Below are positions 1 through 8,901 of a stretch of 46,351 nt of DNA, in pieces. A program made the position numbers and the translations under genes. The stretch is from assembly GCA_005884455.1 (NCBI GenBank), contig VBCH01000213.1, forward strand, positions 1 through 46,351, in the 5' to 3' direction. Within the stretch, counting starts at the first letter, position 1, and the number at the start of each line of letters is the position of its first letter. The notes under the pieces were generated by a model, which saw nothing but the letters and a program-made list of their open reading frames with translations, made no database searches and had not been told where the DNA came from. Source of the stretch: Betaproteobacteria bacterium. GTDB taxonomy: Bacteria; Pseudomonadota; Gammaproteobacteria; Burkholderiales; SG8-39.

Positions 1-1128
1 AAGATCAATATCCTCTTCGCTATCGATTACTTTCACCGTACCGGGGGCACGGAGAAACATCTGGCACAGCTCGTCCGACTTCTGTCTCGCGATACTTTCA
101 AATGCAGTGTGGTGGTATTCGATCTCGGCGCCAATGCCTTGATCGATGGCATGCGCGCCGCGGGGGTGCCGGTGCGCCACGTTCCCGTGCAGCGTATCTA
201 CACGCCAAACGCGCTGCGGCGGGCGACGGAACTGGCCGGGATTATCAAGCGCGACAATGTCGATATTGTGCAGACGTTTCATCAAACATCGGACACCTTT
301 GCGGCGATCGTCGCGAAGCTGTCCGGTGTGAAGTGCATCATTTCCAGCAAGAGGGATACCGGTCAGCTCAAGCGGCCAGTACACATTTTTCTCAACCGCC
401 GGCTCAAGTTTCTGTTCGATAGGACCATCGTCGTGGCGGATGCGGTGGGCGAGGCGGTCGTGGCGACCGAGCACATCGATCGGTCCCGGATAACCAGGAT
501 ATACAATGGGGTCGATACCGTGGAGTTTTCTCCGCCGAACACGCGCGAAGCGGCGGCGGCGAGAAGCCGCTTGAGGTTCGGTGACGGGGATTTCGTAGTC
601 GGGATGGTGGCGGGATTCCGGCCCGAGAAGAATTACGACATTTTTTTCCAAGGCGCCGTGAAGGCCATGACTGTGATCCCGTCTCTCAAAGTTCTCGCTG
701 TGGGAGGCGGGCCGCTTCTGGAGCACTTTCGAACGCTTTACGATATCGAGCGCTTCCGCTCTCGGATCGAGTTTACCGGAGAAACGGAAGACGTCGCCCA
801 ATACCTCAAGGCAATGGATGTCGGCTGCCTGATTCCCGGCAAGAACGAGGGTTTCTCCAACGCCGTTCTGGAAAAAATGGCCACGGGTCTACCGATGATC
901 GTCACCGAGGTCGGCGGCAATGCGGAGGCGGTCATCGACGGAGAGAACGGAATTGTCATTCCTCCCGCGGACTGCGAGGCGTTTCGCGCCGCCCTTGTCC
1001 GGATGCATTCGGATCCGACCGCAAGACTAGCCATGGGCAGAAGGTCGCGAGAACTGGTAGAGCAGAGATACAGCCTACAAGACATGTGTAGGAAGCATGA
1101 AGCCCTTTATCTGGCTCTCTGTGCATAG
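1..1128 (+). CDS. GT4-family glycosyltransferase, 5' end cut by window
   Basis: Frame 1 is open from the first base, so the ATG at 109 in the ORF track is internal. The upstream residues (ILFAIDYFHRTGGTEKHL) are the normal N-terminal beta-strand and GGTE loop of a GT-B, GT4-type enzyme. The C-terminal donor-binding half shows VGMVAGFRPEKNYD, then GKNEGFSNAVLEKMATGLP and VTEVGGNAEAV, the usual E-x7-E nucleotide-sugar site. No signal peptide or membrane segment is visible, so it probably acts at the cytoplasmic face on a lipid-linked glycan. At least 375 residues are present and only a few should be missing. It is the first gene of a plus-strand polysaccharide operon. The donor and acceptor sugars cannot be read from the sequence. 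Confidence 0.9.
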   Translation, partial: KINILFAIDYFHRTGGTEKHLAQLVRLLSRDTFKCSVVVFDLGANALIDGMRAAGVPVRHVPVQRIYTPNALRRATELAGIIKRDNVDIVQTFHQTSDTFAAIVAKLSGVKCIISSKRDTGQLKRPVHIFLNRRLKFLFDRTIVVADAVGEAVVATEHIDRSRITRIYNGVDTVEFSPPNTREAAAARSRLRFGDGDFVVGMVAGFRPEKNYDIFFQGAVKAMTVIPSLKVLAVGGGPLLEHFRTLYDIERFRSRIEFTGETEDVAQYLKAMDVGCLIPGKNEGFSNAVLEKMATGLPMIVTEVGGNAEAVIDGENGIVIPPADCEAFRAALVRMHSDPTARLAMGRRSRELVEQRYSLQDMCRKHEALYLALCA

Positions 1129-1152
1129 CAGGGCCGAACAAGATTTGCGTGC

Positions 1153-2205
1153 ATGGAAGACTCGGGAACCGGAGGATATCAGTTCGCCATCACCGGTTAT
1201 GCCGGATTCGGAGGCGAGATACTGCGACTACGCAACGCGAACCGCTCGGTTGCGCAGACCGCCGCGTATCTCAACTGGCGGTACGCAGACTCACCTGGCG
1301 CACCGGAGCCGAAGATCATCTGGGCAAGGGACGCGGCCGGGCGTTCGCGGGGGATGGCCGCCTTGATATTTCGCCCCTTCTGGCTGAATGGTGAATTGCA
1401 GCATGTTGCAGTTCTGGGTGATATATCGCTGGATTCGGAGCTGCGTGGCAAAGGGCTGGGCCGATGCCTGCTGAAGTTCATGACGGACTATCTGGATCAA
1501 AGCCACCCTGAGCGTCTTGCCATGGTGATCCCGAACGACGCCGCCGAAAGAAGCCTCACGCGCATTGGATGGGCCACGGGAGGGCGTCTCGTCCCCTATG
1601 TATTCGTGCTGAATCCGGAAGCCAAACTGCCTGGCAGCCTGAAGGGCTCGCAGTTGGCGGTCGGGGTGGCCCGGGCGGTAAGCAAGGCGATGGCAAAGCT
1701 CCAACGATGGCACCTCAGGCCAGGTTATTCGCTTAGCGTCGTTGATACATTGGACGACTCGTTCGATGCGTTCTGGAAGCGCTATCCCAAGGCCAAGCTG
1801 GTACTGAGCGACCGAGGGATCGAAACGCTCAGCTGGAGATACATGAATCATCCCCAAAACAAGTTCAGCTTCGCCAAGCTCGAGCATGATGGTCGGTTTG
1901 TGGGCTACCTCGTATATGAACGCTCGGACACCACGCCTATGTGCTTGGTATACGACTTCATTCTGTCGGACCACTCTGATCTCCCTTGCCTGCTTGCCTT
2001 GTTCGTGAAGCACTGTGTCGATCAAGGCGGCATCGACACCATTCGCCTGCTGCTCGGTGGCGAGCATCCTTACCGCAAGCAGCTGTGGAAGCTGGGATTC
2101 ATCCCCAGGGAGGATGCAGGGGTATTCCAGTTGCACGGCCCGAAGTCTCGGGCCCGCTTGACGGAAGCCAAGTGGTTCCTCACCTACGGAGACAAGGACA
2201 TATGA
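1153..2205 (+). CDS. Tandem GNAT-domain acyltransferase-like protein
   Basis: This 350-residue protein seems to hold two GNAT-like halves. The first has an acetyl-CoA-binding motif A, LDSELRGKGLGRCLLKFM, near residues 95-115. Each half has a matching element: YLNWRYADSPG near residue 40 and LSWRYMNHPQN near residue 230. The second half ends with a GNAT-like LWKLGFIPRED. The duplication suggests either a true double acyltransferase or a FemAB-like arrangement with one inactive half. It lies between a glycosyltransferase and an adenylate-forming enzyme, and its stop overlaps the next start (ATGA). That context suggests N- or O-acylation of a nucleotide sugar or lipid-linked glycan. The substrate is unknown. 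The start at 1153 leaves a 24-base gap from the upstream stop. Confidence 0.75.
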   Translation: MEDSGTGGYQFAITGYAGFGGEILRLRNANRSVAQTAAYLNWRYADSPGAPEPKIIWARDAAGRSRGMAALIFRPFWLNGELQHVAVLGDISLDSELRGKGLGRCLLKFMTDYLDQSHPERLAMVIPNDAAERSLTRIGWATGGRLVPYVFVLNPEAKLPGSLKGSQLAVGVARAVSKAMAKLQRWHLRPGYSLSVVDTLDDSFDAFWKRYPKAKLVLSDRGIETLSWRYMNHPQNKFSFAKLEHDGRFVGYLVYERSDTTPMCLVYDFILSDHSDLPCLLALFVKHCVDQGGIDTIRLLLGGEHPYRKQLWKLGFIPREDAGVFQLHGPKSRARLTEAKWFLTYGDKDI

Positions 2206-3551
2206 GGATTGCAGACCTGACCTGGCTCTCGAAACACGTGTTTTTTCCGCTGTCGGATATCAAGGGCCGCTCTCACCGGCGTCAGTACCTGCGCGAGATG
2301 TCTGCGAGCCAATGGTGGGACGCGGAAAAGTTCCAAACATGGCAAATCGAGCAACTGCGCGGAGCCATGAGCTATGCGTTTGCCCATGTGCCGTACTACA
2401 CAGCGCGATACGGGGCCGCCGGCTTCAAGGGGACGCTTCAAAGCTGGGAGGATTTCAGGCGCTTACCGTTCCTGCGCAAGGAGGACATCCGCAGAAGCGG
2501 AGATGGCCTCATTTCCCGGGAATTCAGACGCCAGGACCTCGTTGAGGCGAGAACCGGGGGGTCGACTGGTACCGCTTTGACGCTCTACTTCGACAGGCGC
2601 TGCCAGGAACTGCGCAACGCCGCCGCTATGCGTAGCAACCAGTGGGCAGGGTGGGACGTGGGCATGAGAGTTGCTGCAATCTGGGGCAACCCGCCGGTAG
2701 CCGATACGCTCAAGAAGAAGCTTCGCAACGCGCTGCTCGATCGCACCATTTACCTGGATACGATGGATATCAACCAACGCAGCGTGCACGATTTCGTCAT
2801 GAAATGGCGGCGCACAAAGCCGAAAATGATCTTCGGTCACTCACATTCCATCTACATCCTGGCCAAGTATCTGGAGGAATTGGGCGTCCGTGATCTGCGG
2901 CCTGAAGGCATCATCTCCACATCTATGATGCTCCTTGCTCCCGAGAGGAGATTCATCGAGCAAGCGTTCGGCTGTGCGGTCACCGACCGTTATGGTTGCG
3001 AGGAGGTCGGGTTGATTGCCTCCGAGTGTGAGCGGCACAACGGTTTGCACTTGAACCTGGACCACGTCGTAGTCGAGTTCCTGCGCGAGGACGGTTCCCC
3101 CGCGAAACCCGGCGAAGATGCAAACATCGTGGTTACCGATCTCATCAATCGCGGCATGCCGCTGATCCGCTATTGCCTCGGGGATAGGGGCGTGCCCAGC
3201 GACCGTATCTGCGCCTGCGGGAGGGGGCACCCGTTGATGGAGCGAGTCACGGGACGCCAGGCGGATTTTCTCAAACGCCCGGATGGCTCTCTCGTGGCCG
3301 GTGTTTCGCTGGTGGAGCGTACTCTGACGGCGATACCGGGAATCGAGCAGATGCAGCTGGTCCAGAACAAGCTGCACCGAATAACGGTCAAGCTGGTGAA
3401 GGGAGGGGAATTTGGCGACAAGTCCGAGAGCGCATTGAAACGCGAACTCCGCTCGGTGTTTGGTGAAGCGGTTGTAATCGAAATCCAGGCCGTACCGGCG
3501 CTGGATCAGACCGGTGCAGGCAAGTACCGTTTTTCCATATGCAACGTCTAG
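2202..3551 (+). CDS. PaaK/CapK-like adenylate-forming enzyme
   Basis: The protein is 449 residues if it starts at the ATG at 2202, which overlaps the previous stop as ATGA. The longer ORF in the track begins inside the upstream gene and was not used. The AMP-binding P-loop is ARTGGSTGTALTLYFDRR (about residue 110), followed by DRYGCEEVGLIASEC, the adenine/acyl pocket of the phenylacetate-CoA ligase (PaaK) and coenzyme F390 synthetase group. The cysteines in DRICACGRGHPLMERV resemble the structural metal-binding loop of that group. Homologues called CapK occur in capsule and exopolysaccharide loci, where the real substrate is usually unproven. Coupling to the tandem-GNAT gene suggests that the two act in one acylation step. 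Confidence 0.85.
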   Translation: MRIADLTWLSKHVFFPLSDIKGRSHRRQYLREMSASQWWDAEKFQTWQIEQLRGAMSYAFAHVPYYTARYGAAGFKGTLQSWEDFRRLPFLRKEDIRRSGDGLISREFRRQDLVEARTGGSTGTALTLYFDRRCQELRNAAAMRSNQWAGWDVGMRVAAIWGNPPVADTLKKKLRNALLDRTIYLDTMDINQRSVHDFVMKWRRTKPKMIFGHSHSIYILAKYLEELGVRDLRPEGIISTSMMLLAPERRFIEQAFGCAVTDRYGCEEVGLIASECERHNGLHLNLDHVVVEFLREDGSPAKPGEDANIVVTDLINRGMPLIRYCLGDRGVPSDRICACGRGHPLMERVTGRQADFLKRPDGSLVAGVSLVERTLTAIPGIEQMQLVQNKLHRITVKLVKGGEFGDKSESALKRELRSVFGEAVVIEIQAVPALDQTGAGKYRFSICNV

Positions 3552-3639
3552 TTTCCCGGCTCACTGCGGCAGGACCGCCTGCGATACGGGGCAACCCGAG
3601 CGTGCCTAGGGCCTCCGACTATTTTGCGCAGCCTAGAAG

Positions 3640-4545
3640 ATGAGAGTGGCCGACAAGCCCTTGGTCAGCATTGTCGTGGCTACGTACAATATGGCCGCGT
3701 ACTTGCCGTTGGCGCTTCGTTCCGCGCTCGACCAGACCTATGGCAACGTCGAGGTCCTGGTAGTCGACGATGGATCGCAAGACGATACGCGTGGGGTCAT
3801 GGCGCCTTTTCTGGGCGATCTTCGCGTCAGATATCTGGTTCAGGAGAACCAGGGACAGGCGGTCGCGAAAAACCACGGAATTCGGGAAGCGCGCGGGGAA
3901 TATATCGCCTTTCTCGATGCGGACGACATCTGGGTTCCAGAGAAACTCGAACAGCAGATGCCGCTGTTTTTCCAGTCTGGGTCTGTAGGAGTTGTCTACT
4001 CAAGGCTTGCCTATATCGACGAAACCGGGAAGGAATTGAGCCTTGCGGACAACCAGCTTTTCCGAGGGCGTGTCAGCGGTCCCCTCCTGGTCCGCAATTT
4101 CATAGGCTTTGGGACCAGTGTCGTAAGGAAGGAGTGCTTCGACCGCCTAGGGCGTTTCGATGAGGCCATGAGGATGGGCATCGACTACGATCTCTGGCTG
4201 AGGTTCTCAACACAGTATGAGTTCGATTATGTGGACCACCCGTTGCTCCTCTATAGAGTCTGGTCCGGTCAGATGTCCAACAACTGCAAGAGCCGCTACC
4301 TCAGCGGCATAGCGATCATGGAACGATTTCTAAAACAGTATCCGGATGTCGTGGAAAAGAGTACGCAGGAAGAGGCTTGGGCGCACACCTATGTGGGATA
4401 TGGCCAGTGCGTGCATCGAGTCGATCGACGCGTCGCGCCCGCTCTGAGCCTCTATATTCGGGCTCTGCGCCACAAGCCCGGCTACGTTCCCGCGTGGAAA
4501 GCCATGGTGGCGACTATTCTGGGATTGCGATCGTTCGGGCGATGA
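3640..4545 (+). CDS. GT2-family glycosyltransferase
   Basis: This 301-residue protein has a GT-A fold. The N-terminal VSIVVATYNMAAYLPLALRS, the nucleotide-binding VEVLVVDDGSQDDT, and the metal-binding FLDADDIW (DxD, about residue 90) are classic for GT2. FDEAMRMGIDYDLWLRFS (about residue 175) is the usual ED/DxDLW acceptor region. No membrane helices are visible, so this is a soluble or peripheral enzyme that adds a single sugar. The gene sits 88 bases after the CapK-like gene, and its stop overlaps the following acetyltransferase start (ATGA), so it is in the same operon. Sugar specificity is not predictable. Confidence 0.92.
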   Translation: MRVADKPLVSIVVATYNMAAYLPLALRSALDQTYGNVEVLVVDDGSQDDTRGVMAPFLGDLRVRYLVQENQGQAVAKNHGIREARGEYIAFLDADDIWVPEKLEQQMPLFFQSGSVGVVYSRLAYIDETGKELSLADNQLFRGRVSGPLLVRNFIGFGTSVVRKECFDRLGRFDEAMRMGIDYDLWLRFSTQYEFDYVDHPLLLYRVWSGQMSNNCKSRYLSGIAIMERFLKQYPDVVEKSTQEEAWAHTYVGYGQCVHRVDRRVAPALSLYIRALRHKPGYVPAWKAMVATILGLRSFGR

Positions 4546-5147
4546 ACGCCAACAGAGGACTGTCGTTTTGGTCCCTGATGCGGGCCGACCTAAACCGCTA
4601 CGGAAGCGGCATGTCAATGCCGGCTCTGCTGCGGCGCTATTTGAGTACGCCAGGATTCAAGTATTCATTTTGGATGCGGCTCACCAACCATGTCCGGAAT
4701 AAGAGCGTGATCTGGCGCCCCGCCTACTACTTGTGCCGGTTGATCCTGAATCGTCAGAGCCTGAAATACGGGATATCGATACCTTACAACACCCAGATCG
4801 GGCCGGGGCTATACATCGGCCACTATGGAGGGATCGTGCTGAACGATATGGCCGTGGTCGGCTGCGACTGCAATATCAATCACGGCGTGACCATCGGCGT
4901 GAAGTATGGGGGCAAGAATCCCGGCGTGCCCGTCATTGGCGACCGTGCGTTTCTTGGCCCGGGTTGCGTTGTAATCGGCGGAATCACGCTAGGGAACGAT
5001 GTGGCGGTGGGCGCCAACGCCGTAGTTCTCGAATCGGTACCCGATTCGGGCGTGGTGGCGGGCGTGCCGGCCAGCCTCGTATCAGTGAGGGGGTCGGCGG
5101 AATACGTGGTCAACACGCACACGCGGCGCCCTGCCAGAACTCCCTGA
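4542..5147 (+). CDS. CysE/WcaB-like hexapeptide-repeat acetyltransferase
   Basis: The start at 4542 gives 201 residues and overlaps the upstream stop as ATGA. The longer ORF beginning at 4377 is inside the glycosyltransferase gene and is rejected. A helical N-terminus (SFWSLMRADLNRYG) resembles serine acetyltransferase. It is followed by left-handed beta-helix hexapeptide turns from about residue 75: IGPGLYIGHYGGIVLN, INHGVTIGVKYGG, VIGDRAFLGPGCVVIGG. The catalytic histidine is likely in INHGVTIG. In polysaccharide clusters such proteins O-acetylate a sugar from acetyl-CoA in the cytoplasm (for example WcaB-type enzymes). A free serine acetyltransferase is possible but less likely here. Its TGA abuts the reverse-strand stop of the next gene. 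Confidence 0.88.
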   Translation: MNANRGLSFWSLMRADLNRYGSGMSMPALLRRYLSTPGFKYSFWMRLTNHVRNKSVIWRPAYYLCRLILNRQSLKYGISIPYNTQIGPGLYIGHYGGIVLNDMAVVGCDCNINHGVTIGVKYGGKNPGVPVIGDRAFLGPGCVVIGGITLGNDVAVGANAVVLESVPDSGVVAGVPASLVSVRGSAEYVVNTHTRRPARTP

Positions 5148-6320
5148 TCAGTGCATCTCACGCTGCAATTCTGCATACAGTTGCAGGTAGCCCTTTGTCA
5201 TCGCATCCAGCGAGTACCTGGCTTGCTGAACGCGCCGAGCAGCCTCCCCAAGCTGCGTGCGCAGGAGATGGTCTTCATACAGTCGACGGACCGCGTCGGC
5301 CAGAGCTCCTGCATCGCGCGGCGCAACCAACAGTCCGGTAACTTCATTCTGAAGGACCTCCGCGAGTCCGCCGACGCGGGACGCGATAACGGGCGTGCCG
5401 AGCGCCATGGCTTCCAACAGCGTATACGGGAGGCCCTCGTGAAGGGAAGGCATGAGCAAGGCGTCACAGTGGGCAATGAAGCTGTGGGCATCGCGCCTGA
5501 ATCCCAGGAAGTGGACGCGCTCGGACAGGCCGGCGGCTTTCGCCCGTGCGCGCAGCTCGCCCTCGCATGGACCGGTTCCAACTAGGTAGAGTTCGACGTC
5601 CCGAGGCATGCCTTGAGCTGACAAGGCGTCGATGGCCACGTCGAGCGCTTTCACCGGGTCCAGCCTGCCGACGGCGGCGAGGTTGAACCGCTTGGAACGG
5701 AATTCCCGCGGAGGCGGCAGGTCCCCCCTGTCCATACCGGAAATACCGTTGGGAATCAGCCGGGCCTGCCGCGTCGAGCTGCCCGAGTGCTGCGCGAGGA
5801 GCTCCGTAGTCACGCAGCACACCGTGGCATTCGACAGGCGCGTTGCCGCGGCATCGAACAGATGGTAAAAATGGCTGCGCAGCGCCTCGATGGGCTTGCC
5901 GGGTGTTTTCTCCGGCAAGCCGTGTTCCGTCTTCACCAGCGCGAAGCGATACTTGCGACGCGCGATTGCGCAGAACACCATGGCCTTGTAGCCGTGAGCG
6001 TGCACGATGCGCACATTGCGGCTTTCGAGGACGCCGGCCAGTTGCTTCGATGTGGAGAGCAGAAAGCGGTTGCTGTCGGGTAAAATGATGAGTTCGATGC
6101 CGCGCTGGCGTGCCTGGGCGGCCAGTTCGCCGTCGTGGAATAGAAAGAACAGGCTGCTGATGCTCCGCGCCTGAAGAGAGCTCGCCATCTCCAGAACATG
6201 ACGTTCCACCCCGCCAAACAGCTCGCCCACGGTGCACACAGCAATGCACTTGAACGAGGCATCGGTTAAGGTGCTCACGGAGAGTGGCTGGAGTCTTGCA
6301 CAAGTCATGTGTAGCGGCAA
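5148..6320 (-). CDS. GT4-family glycosyltransferase
   Basis: This 390-residue GT-B glycosyltransferase runs against the operon on its left. The N-terminal VGELFGGVERHVLEMASSL loop and the C-terminal VGRLDPVKALDVAIDAL and PSLHEGLPYTLLEAMALGTPVIASRVGGLAEVL (E-x7-E) are typical of GT4 enzymes that use UDP- or GDP-sugars. There are two possible starts. A TTG at 6320 has a GGGAG about five bases upstream, and an ATG lies four codons later at 6308. The TTG is kept because of its ribosome site. It shares the region 6321-6437 with the divergent O-antigen ligase-like gene. Its stop codon touches the plus-strand stop of the acetyltransferase, with no base between. Confidence 0.9.
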   Translation of the reverse strand: MPLHMTCARLQPLSVSTLTDASFKCIAVCTVGELFGGVERHVLEMASSLQARSISSLFFLFHDGELAAQARQRGIELIILPDSNRFLLSTSKQLAGVLESRNVRIVHAHGYKAMVFCAIARRKYRFALVKTEHGLPEKTPGKPIEALRSHFYHLFDAAATRLSNATVCCVTTELLAQHSGSSTRQARLIPNGISGMDRGDLPPPREFRSKRFNLAAVGRLDPVKALDVAIDALSAQGMPRDVELYLVGTGPCEGELRARAKAAGLSERVHFLGFRRDAHSFIAHCDALLMPSLHEGLPYTLLEAMALGTPVIASRVGGLAEVLQNEVTGLLVAPRDAGALADAVRRLYEDHLLRTQLGEAARRVQQARYSLDAMTKGYLQLYAELQREMH

Positions 6321-6437
6321 CTATTCTCCCACAGGCGGAACGCCCTGCCGCTCGGCAACGACGGGTTCGGACCGATCCGGGAAATTCGCCCTGATCCGCT
6401 CTTCCGCCGAAGCGGCGTGTTTTGTGTCGCCCACATC

Positions 6438-7745
6438 ATGAATTCCTCCGAGGCAAGGATTTCCCCGATTGCGGTGTCCACGACGCCTGGACTCAATCTG
6501 TACTTGCTGTTCGTCTTCAGCTGGTTCGTGCACCTCCCGGCACGCTTGGAATTCCTCGGGGTAATCCGGTTCGATCTGATACTCGTTTGCATTCTGGCCG
6601 TCCTCGCGTTGACGAGGGTTTCCAATGACGAACCGCCGGCGCCGGCTGGAAAGATGCTTCGGTTACTCATCGTGTATGCGATCGTGATGGCCCCTTTCGC
6701 CTACTGGCCGGGCAGCGCGATAAAATCCGGGCTGCCCAATTTCATTAAGGCAGCGGTCTTTTTCTATTTCACGATCGCTTTCGTCAGGACGGAGGCGGAT
6801 CTCAAGAAGTTCGTCCTGATGTTCCTTGCGTGCCAAGTCTTTCGCATCGTCGAGCCGTTGTACCTGAATCTCACGCAGGACTATTGGGGCTCGGCCGCTT
6901 CGATGGGAAACTGGGAGCGCATGCTCAGGCTTTCCGGCGCGCCCAGCGATATCATCAATCCGAACGGGCTGGCGTTCGTGGTGTGCACGGTCCTACCCTT
7001 TCTTTACTTCATGTCGGGGCTGTCATCGAAGTACTTCTTCATGGCGTTGATGCTGGCGCCTGCCTGCCTCTACGTGCTTTCCCTCACCGGTTCGCGTTCC
7101 GGGATCATCGGTCTCGCAGCGTTGATGGTGGGCATCATTGTGAAATCAAAGAGCCGCGCATCCCTCTTTCTGATAACCACGATCGGGCTTGTCGTGCTAG
7201 GAGTCGGTTTCACGTTTCTAGCCCCGGAGCTACAGGATCGATACCTGTCGATCATCGGGAAAGGCGAGAAGAATGCGACAACCGCGGATCAGCGGATGGA
7301 AGGCATGGAGGCGCAGTTTGAAGTCGTGATGAACAGGCCGATCCTCGGGTACGGTCTCGGGACCTCGGCGGAGGCGAATGCGCACTTTACAACCTCGGGG
7401 CCCTACAAGGACCAGGAGCTTCCTGCACACAATCTCTATCTGGAGCTGGCGCAGGAATTGGGCTTGGGGGGGTTGATCATCTTCCTCTTCTTCATCAAGG
7501 AGATCTTCTACGGTTTTGCGAAAAGCAAGAAACTGGGCGCGCGTCACGATCCGGGTGGATTCCTGGCGAGGATGACTGACGCGATGCAGGTATGGCTCGC
7601 GATGAACGTCGTGTTCAGTTTTGCGAGCTATGGATTGTCCAGCTACGAGTGGTATCTCTTCGGAGGGCTCTCGGTTGTGCTGCAGCGTATTGCTGAACGC
7701 GAGTCCGCCGAGGAACTTCCGGCGAAGGACAGCGCCGCCACGTAA
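6438..7745 (+). CDS. O-antigen ligase/polymerase-like (Wzy/WaaL) membrane protein
   Basis: The protein is about 435 residues from the ATG at 6438. It has roughly ten to twelve hydrophobic segments. A long periplasmic loop (about residues 270-335) carries GYGLGTSAEANAHFTT and PAHNLYLELAQELGLGG. The pattern GxG followed by HNxxLxxxxExG is the hallmark of the Wzy_C / O-antigen ligase superfamily, whose members polymerise lipid-linked repeat units or transfer a finished glycan to lipid A, protein or another lipid. SLTGSRSGIIGLAALMVG also fits the TGSRSG motif of that family. Ligase and polymerase cannot be told apart by motif. No flippase (Wzx) is in the window. The ORF track opens 21 bases earlier at a non-ATG codon with no better ribosome site. 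Confidence 0.88.
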   Translation: MNSSEARISPIAVSTTPGLNLYLLFVFSWFVHLPARLEFLGVIRFDLILVCILAVLALTRVSNDEPPAPAGKMLRLLIVYAIVMAPFAYWPGSAIKSGLPNFIKAAVFFYFTIAFVRTEADLKKFVLMFLACQVFRIVEPLYLNLTQDYWGSAASMGNWERMLRLSGAPSDIINPNGLAFVVCTVLPFLYFMSGLSSKYFFMALMLAPACLYVLSLTGSRSGIIGLAALMVGIIVKSKSRASLFLITTIGLVVLGVGFTFLAPELQDRYLSIIGKGEKNATTADQRMEGMEAQFEVVMNRPILGYGLGTSAEANAHFTTSGPYKDQELPAHNLYLELAQELGLGGLIIFLFFIKEIFYGFAKSKKLGARHDPGGFLARMTDAMQVWLAMNVVFSFASYGLSSYEWYLFGGLSVVLQRIAERESAEELPAKDSAAT

Positions 7746-7895
7746 GGGATGGGCCGATATATTGCGCAAGACCCGCGCTCACGCGGAGTGTCATCACCCG
7801 AAATCTCCTCCGACCGTGATAGTATCGAGTGCCCAGGTACCGCGAAGGTCAGAAGTGCCCACGGTGCGAATTCAAATGTCGAGTCGAAGGTAACT

Positions 7896-8672
7896 GTGCA
7901 GGACGATCGGTTAAGAAAGGATCTGGCTTCGCGCCACGAGGCCGAATCGGAATTCCACGACCGGAAGTACGGCCGCGGCGAGGGTTTCCCGCGTCACTAT
8001 GCGGTACATCCGACCTACCCCATATATTTGCGAATGTTGAAAATGACGGGGAACCTGGCAGGCAAGCAAGTGCTCGAGTATGGCTGCGGCGATGGAGGGA
8101 TCACGCGGGACCTGGCCCAGAATGGAGCAATGGTCAGCACCTTCGACATCTCCGCCGAGGCGGTGAACAAGACGCATCAAATGCTTGCTTCCGCCGGATT
8201 GGCCGACCGGTGTCGCATCGCTCAGATGGGTGCCGAGCGTCTCGACTACCCGGACGAGTCCTTCGACATGGCCGTCGGTTTTGCCATCCTCCACCACCTG
8301 GATCTCAAATTGGCGATCACAGAACTGTACCGCGTTCTCAGGCCCGGAGGCGTGGCTTATTTCGCGGAGCCGCTCGGAACAAATCCGCTAATAAATCTGT
8401 ACCGACGTTTGACGCCCCAGTATCGAACGGAGGACGAGGAACCCCTCAATCTTAAAGCGCTCGCGCCGCTCTTGAGCAGGTTTCGCAAAGTCGAGCACTC
8501 CGACTACTACGTTACGGCTTTGGCCGCGATCGCGCTCGCCTACCTGCCCTTCGGCTCGCGGTTTTACCCCTCTGTGAATCGGCAATTGATGAAGCTTGAT
8601 GATGGACTGCTGCGGTGGTTCCCCGGTCTGGGTTGGCTTGCCTGGTATACAATCCTGACGCTGAGAAAGTGA
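7896..8672 (+). CDS. Class I SAM-dependent methyltransferase
   Basis: The ORF is open from 7749, but homology-like sequence starts only at DDRLRKDLASRHEAE. A GTG at 7896 is preceded by GAAGG with about five bases of spacing, so it is taken as the start (258 residues). SAM motif I is VLEYGCGDGGITRDLAQ (about residue 60), motif II is VSTFDISAEAV, and the post-motif FDMAVGFAILHHLD is typical of Methyltransf_11/25 enzymes. LYRVLRPGGVAYFAEPLGTN follows the standard core. A hydrophobic C-terminus (ALAYLPFGSRFYP, LGWLAWYTIL) suggests membrane contact, perhaps with a lipid-linked substrate. Context implies O-methylation of a sugar or glycan end. The target is not predictable. Confidence 0.85.
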   Translation: MQDDRLRKDLASRHEAESEFHDRKYGRGEGFPRHYAVHPTYPIYLRMLKMTGNLAGKQVLEYGCGDGGITRDLAQNGAMVSTFDISAEAVNKTHQMLASAGLADRCRIAQMGAERLDYPDESFDMAVGFAILHHLDLKLAITELYRVLRPGGVAYFAEPLGTNPLINLYRRLTPQYRTEDEEPLNLKALAPLLSRFRKVEHSDYYVTALAAIALAYLPFGSRFYPSVNRQLMKLDDGLLRWFPGLGWLAWYTILTLRK

Positions 8673-8703
8673 AGACGCCTTGGGACAATCGGCCCGAGGC
8701 GAT

Positions 8704-8728
8704 CCTATCGGGCGCACATCCCGATAGG
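8704..8728. repeat. Perfect 9-bp hairpin between methyltransferase and wecB
   Basis: CCTATCGGG, a 7-base loop, then CCCGATAGG form a perfect stem 32 bases after the methyltransferase stop. No T-run follows, so it is not a standard intrinsic terminator. It may be an mRNA processing or stability element. The remaining 170 bases up to wecB show nothing convincing. Confidence 0.5.
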
Positions 8729-8901
8729 TTCCAGCAAGCAGAGCCCGTCCACGATCCTGTGTCGTCCCCTGTTCGCAAAGAAGGGCGAGCAACTCTTTGT
8801 CAGATCCCACCCCGGATCCCGCGCGGCTCGCGAAGCGACGAACGCAAACGAGATGACGGAACACCCGCACTGTACTCCAGCAAGCGACGAGAGAACCAAG
8901 A

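Noticed and set aside
2202-3551. True phenylacetate-CoA ligase in aromatic degradation
   Set aside because: No paa genes are nearby, and the ATGA coupling to a GNAT gene in a glycan operon fits a CapK-like role better.
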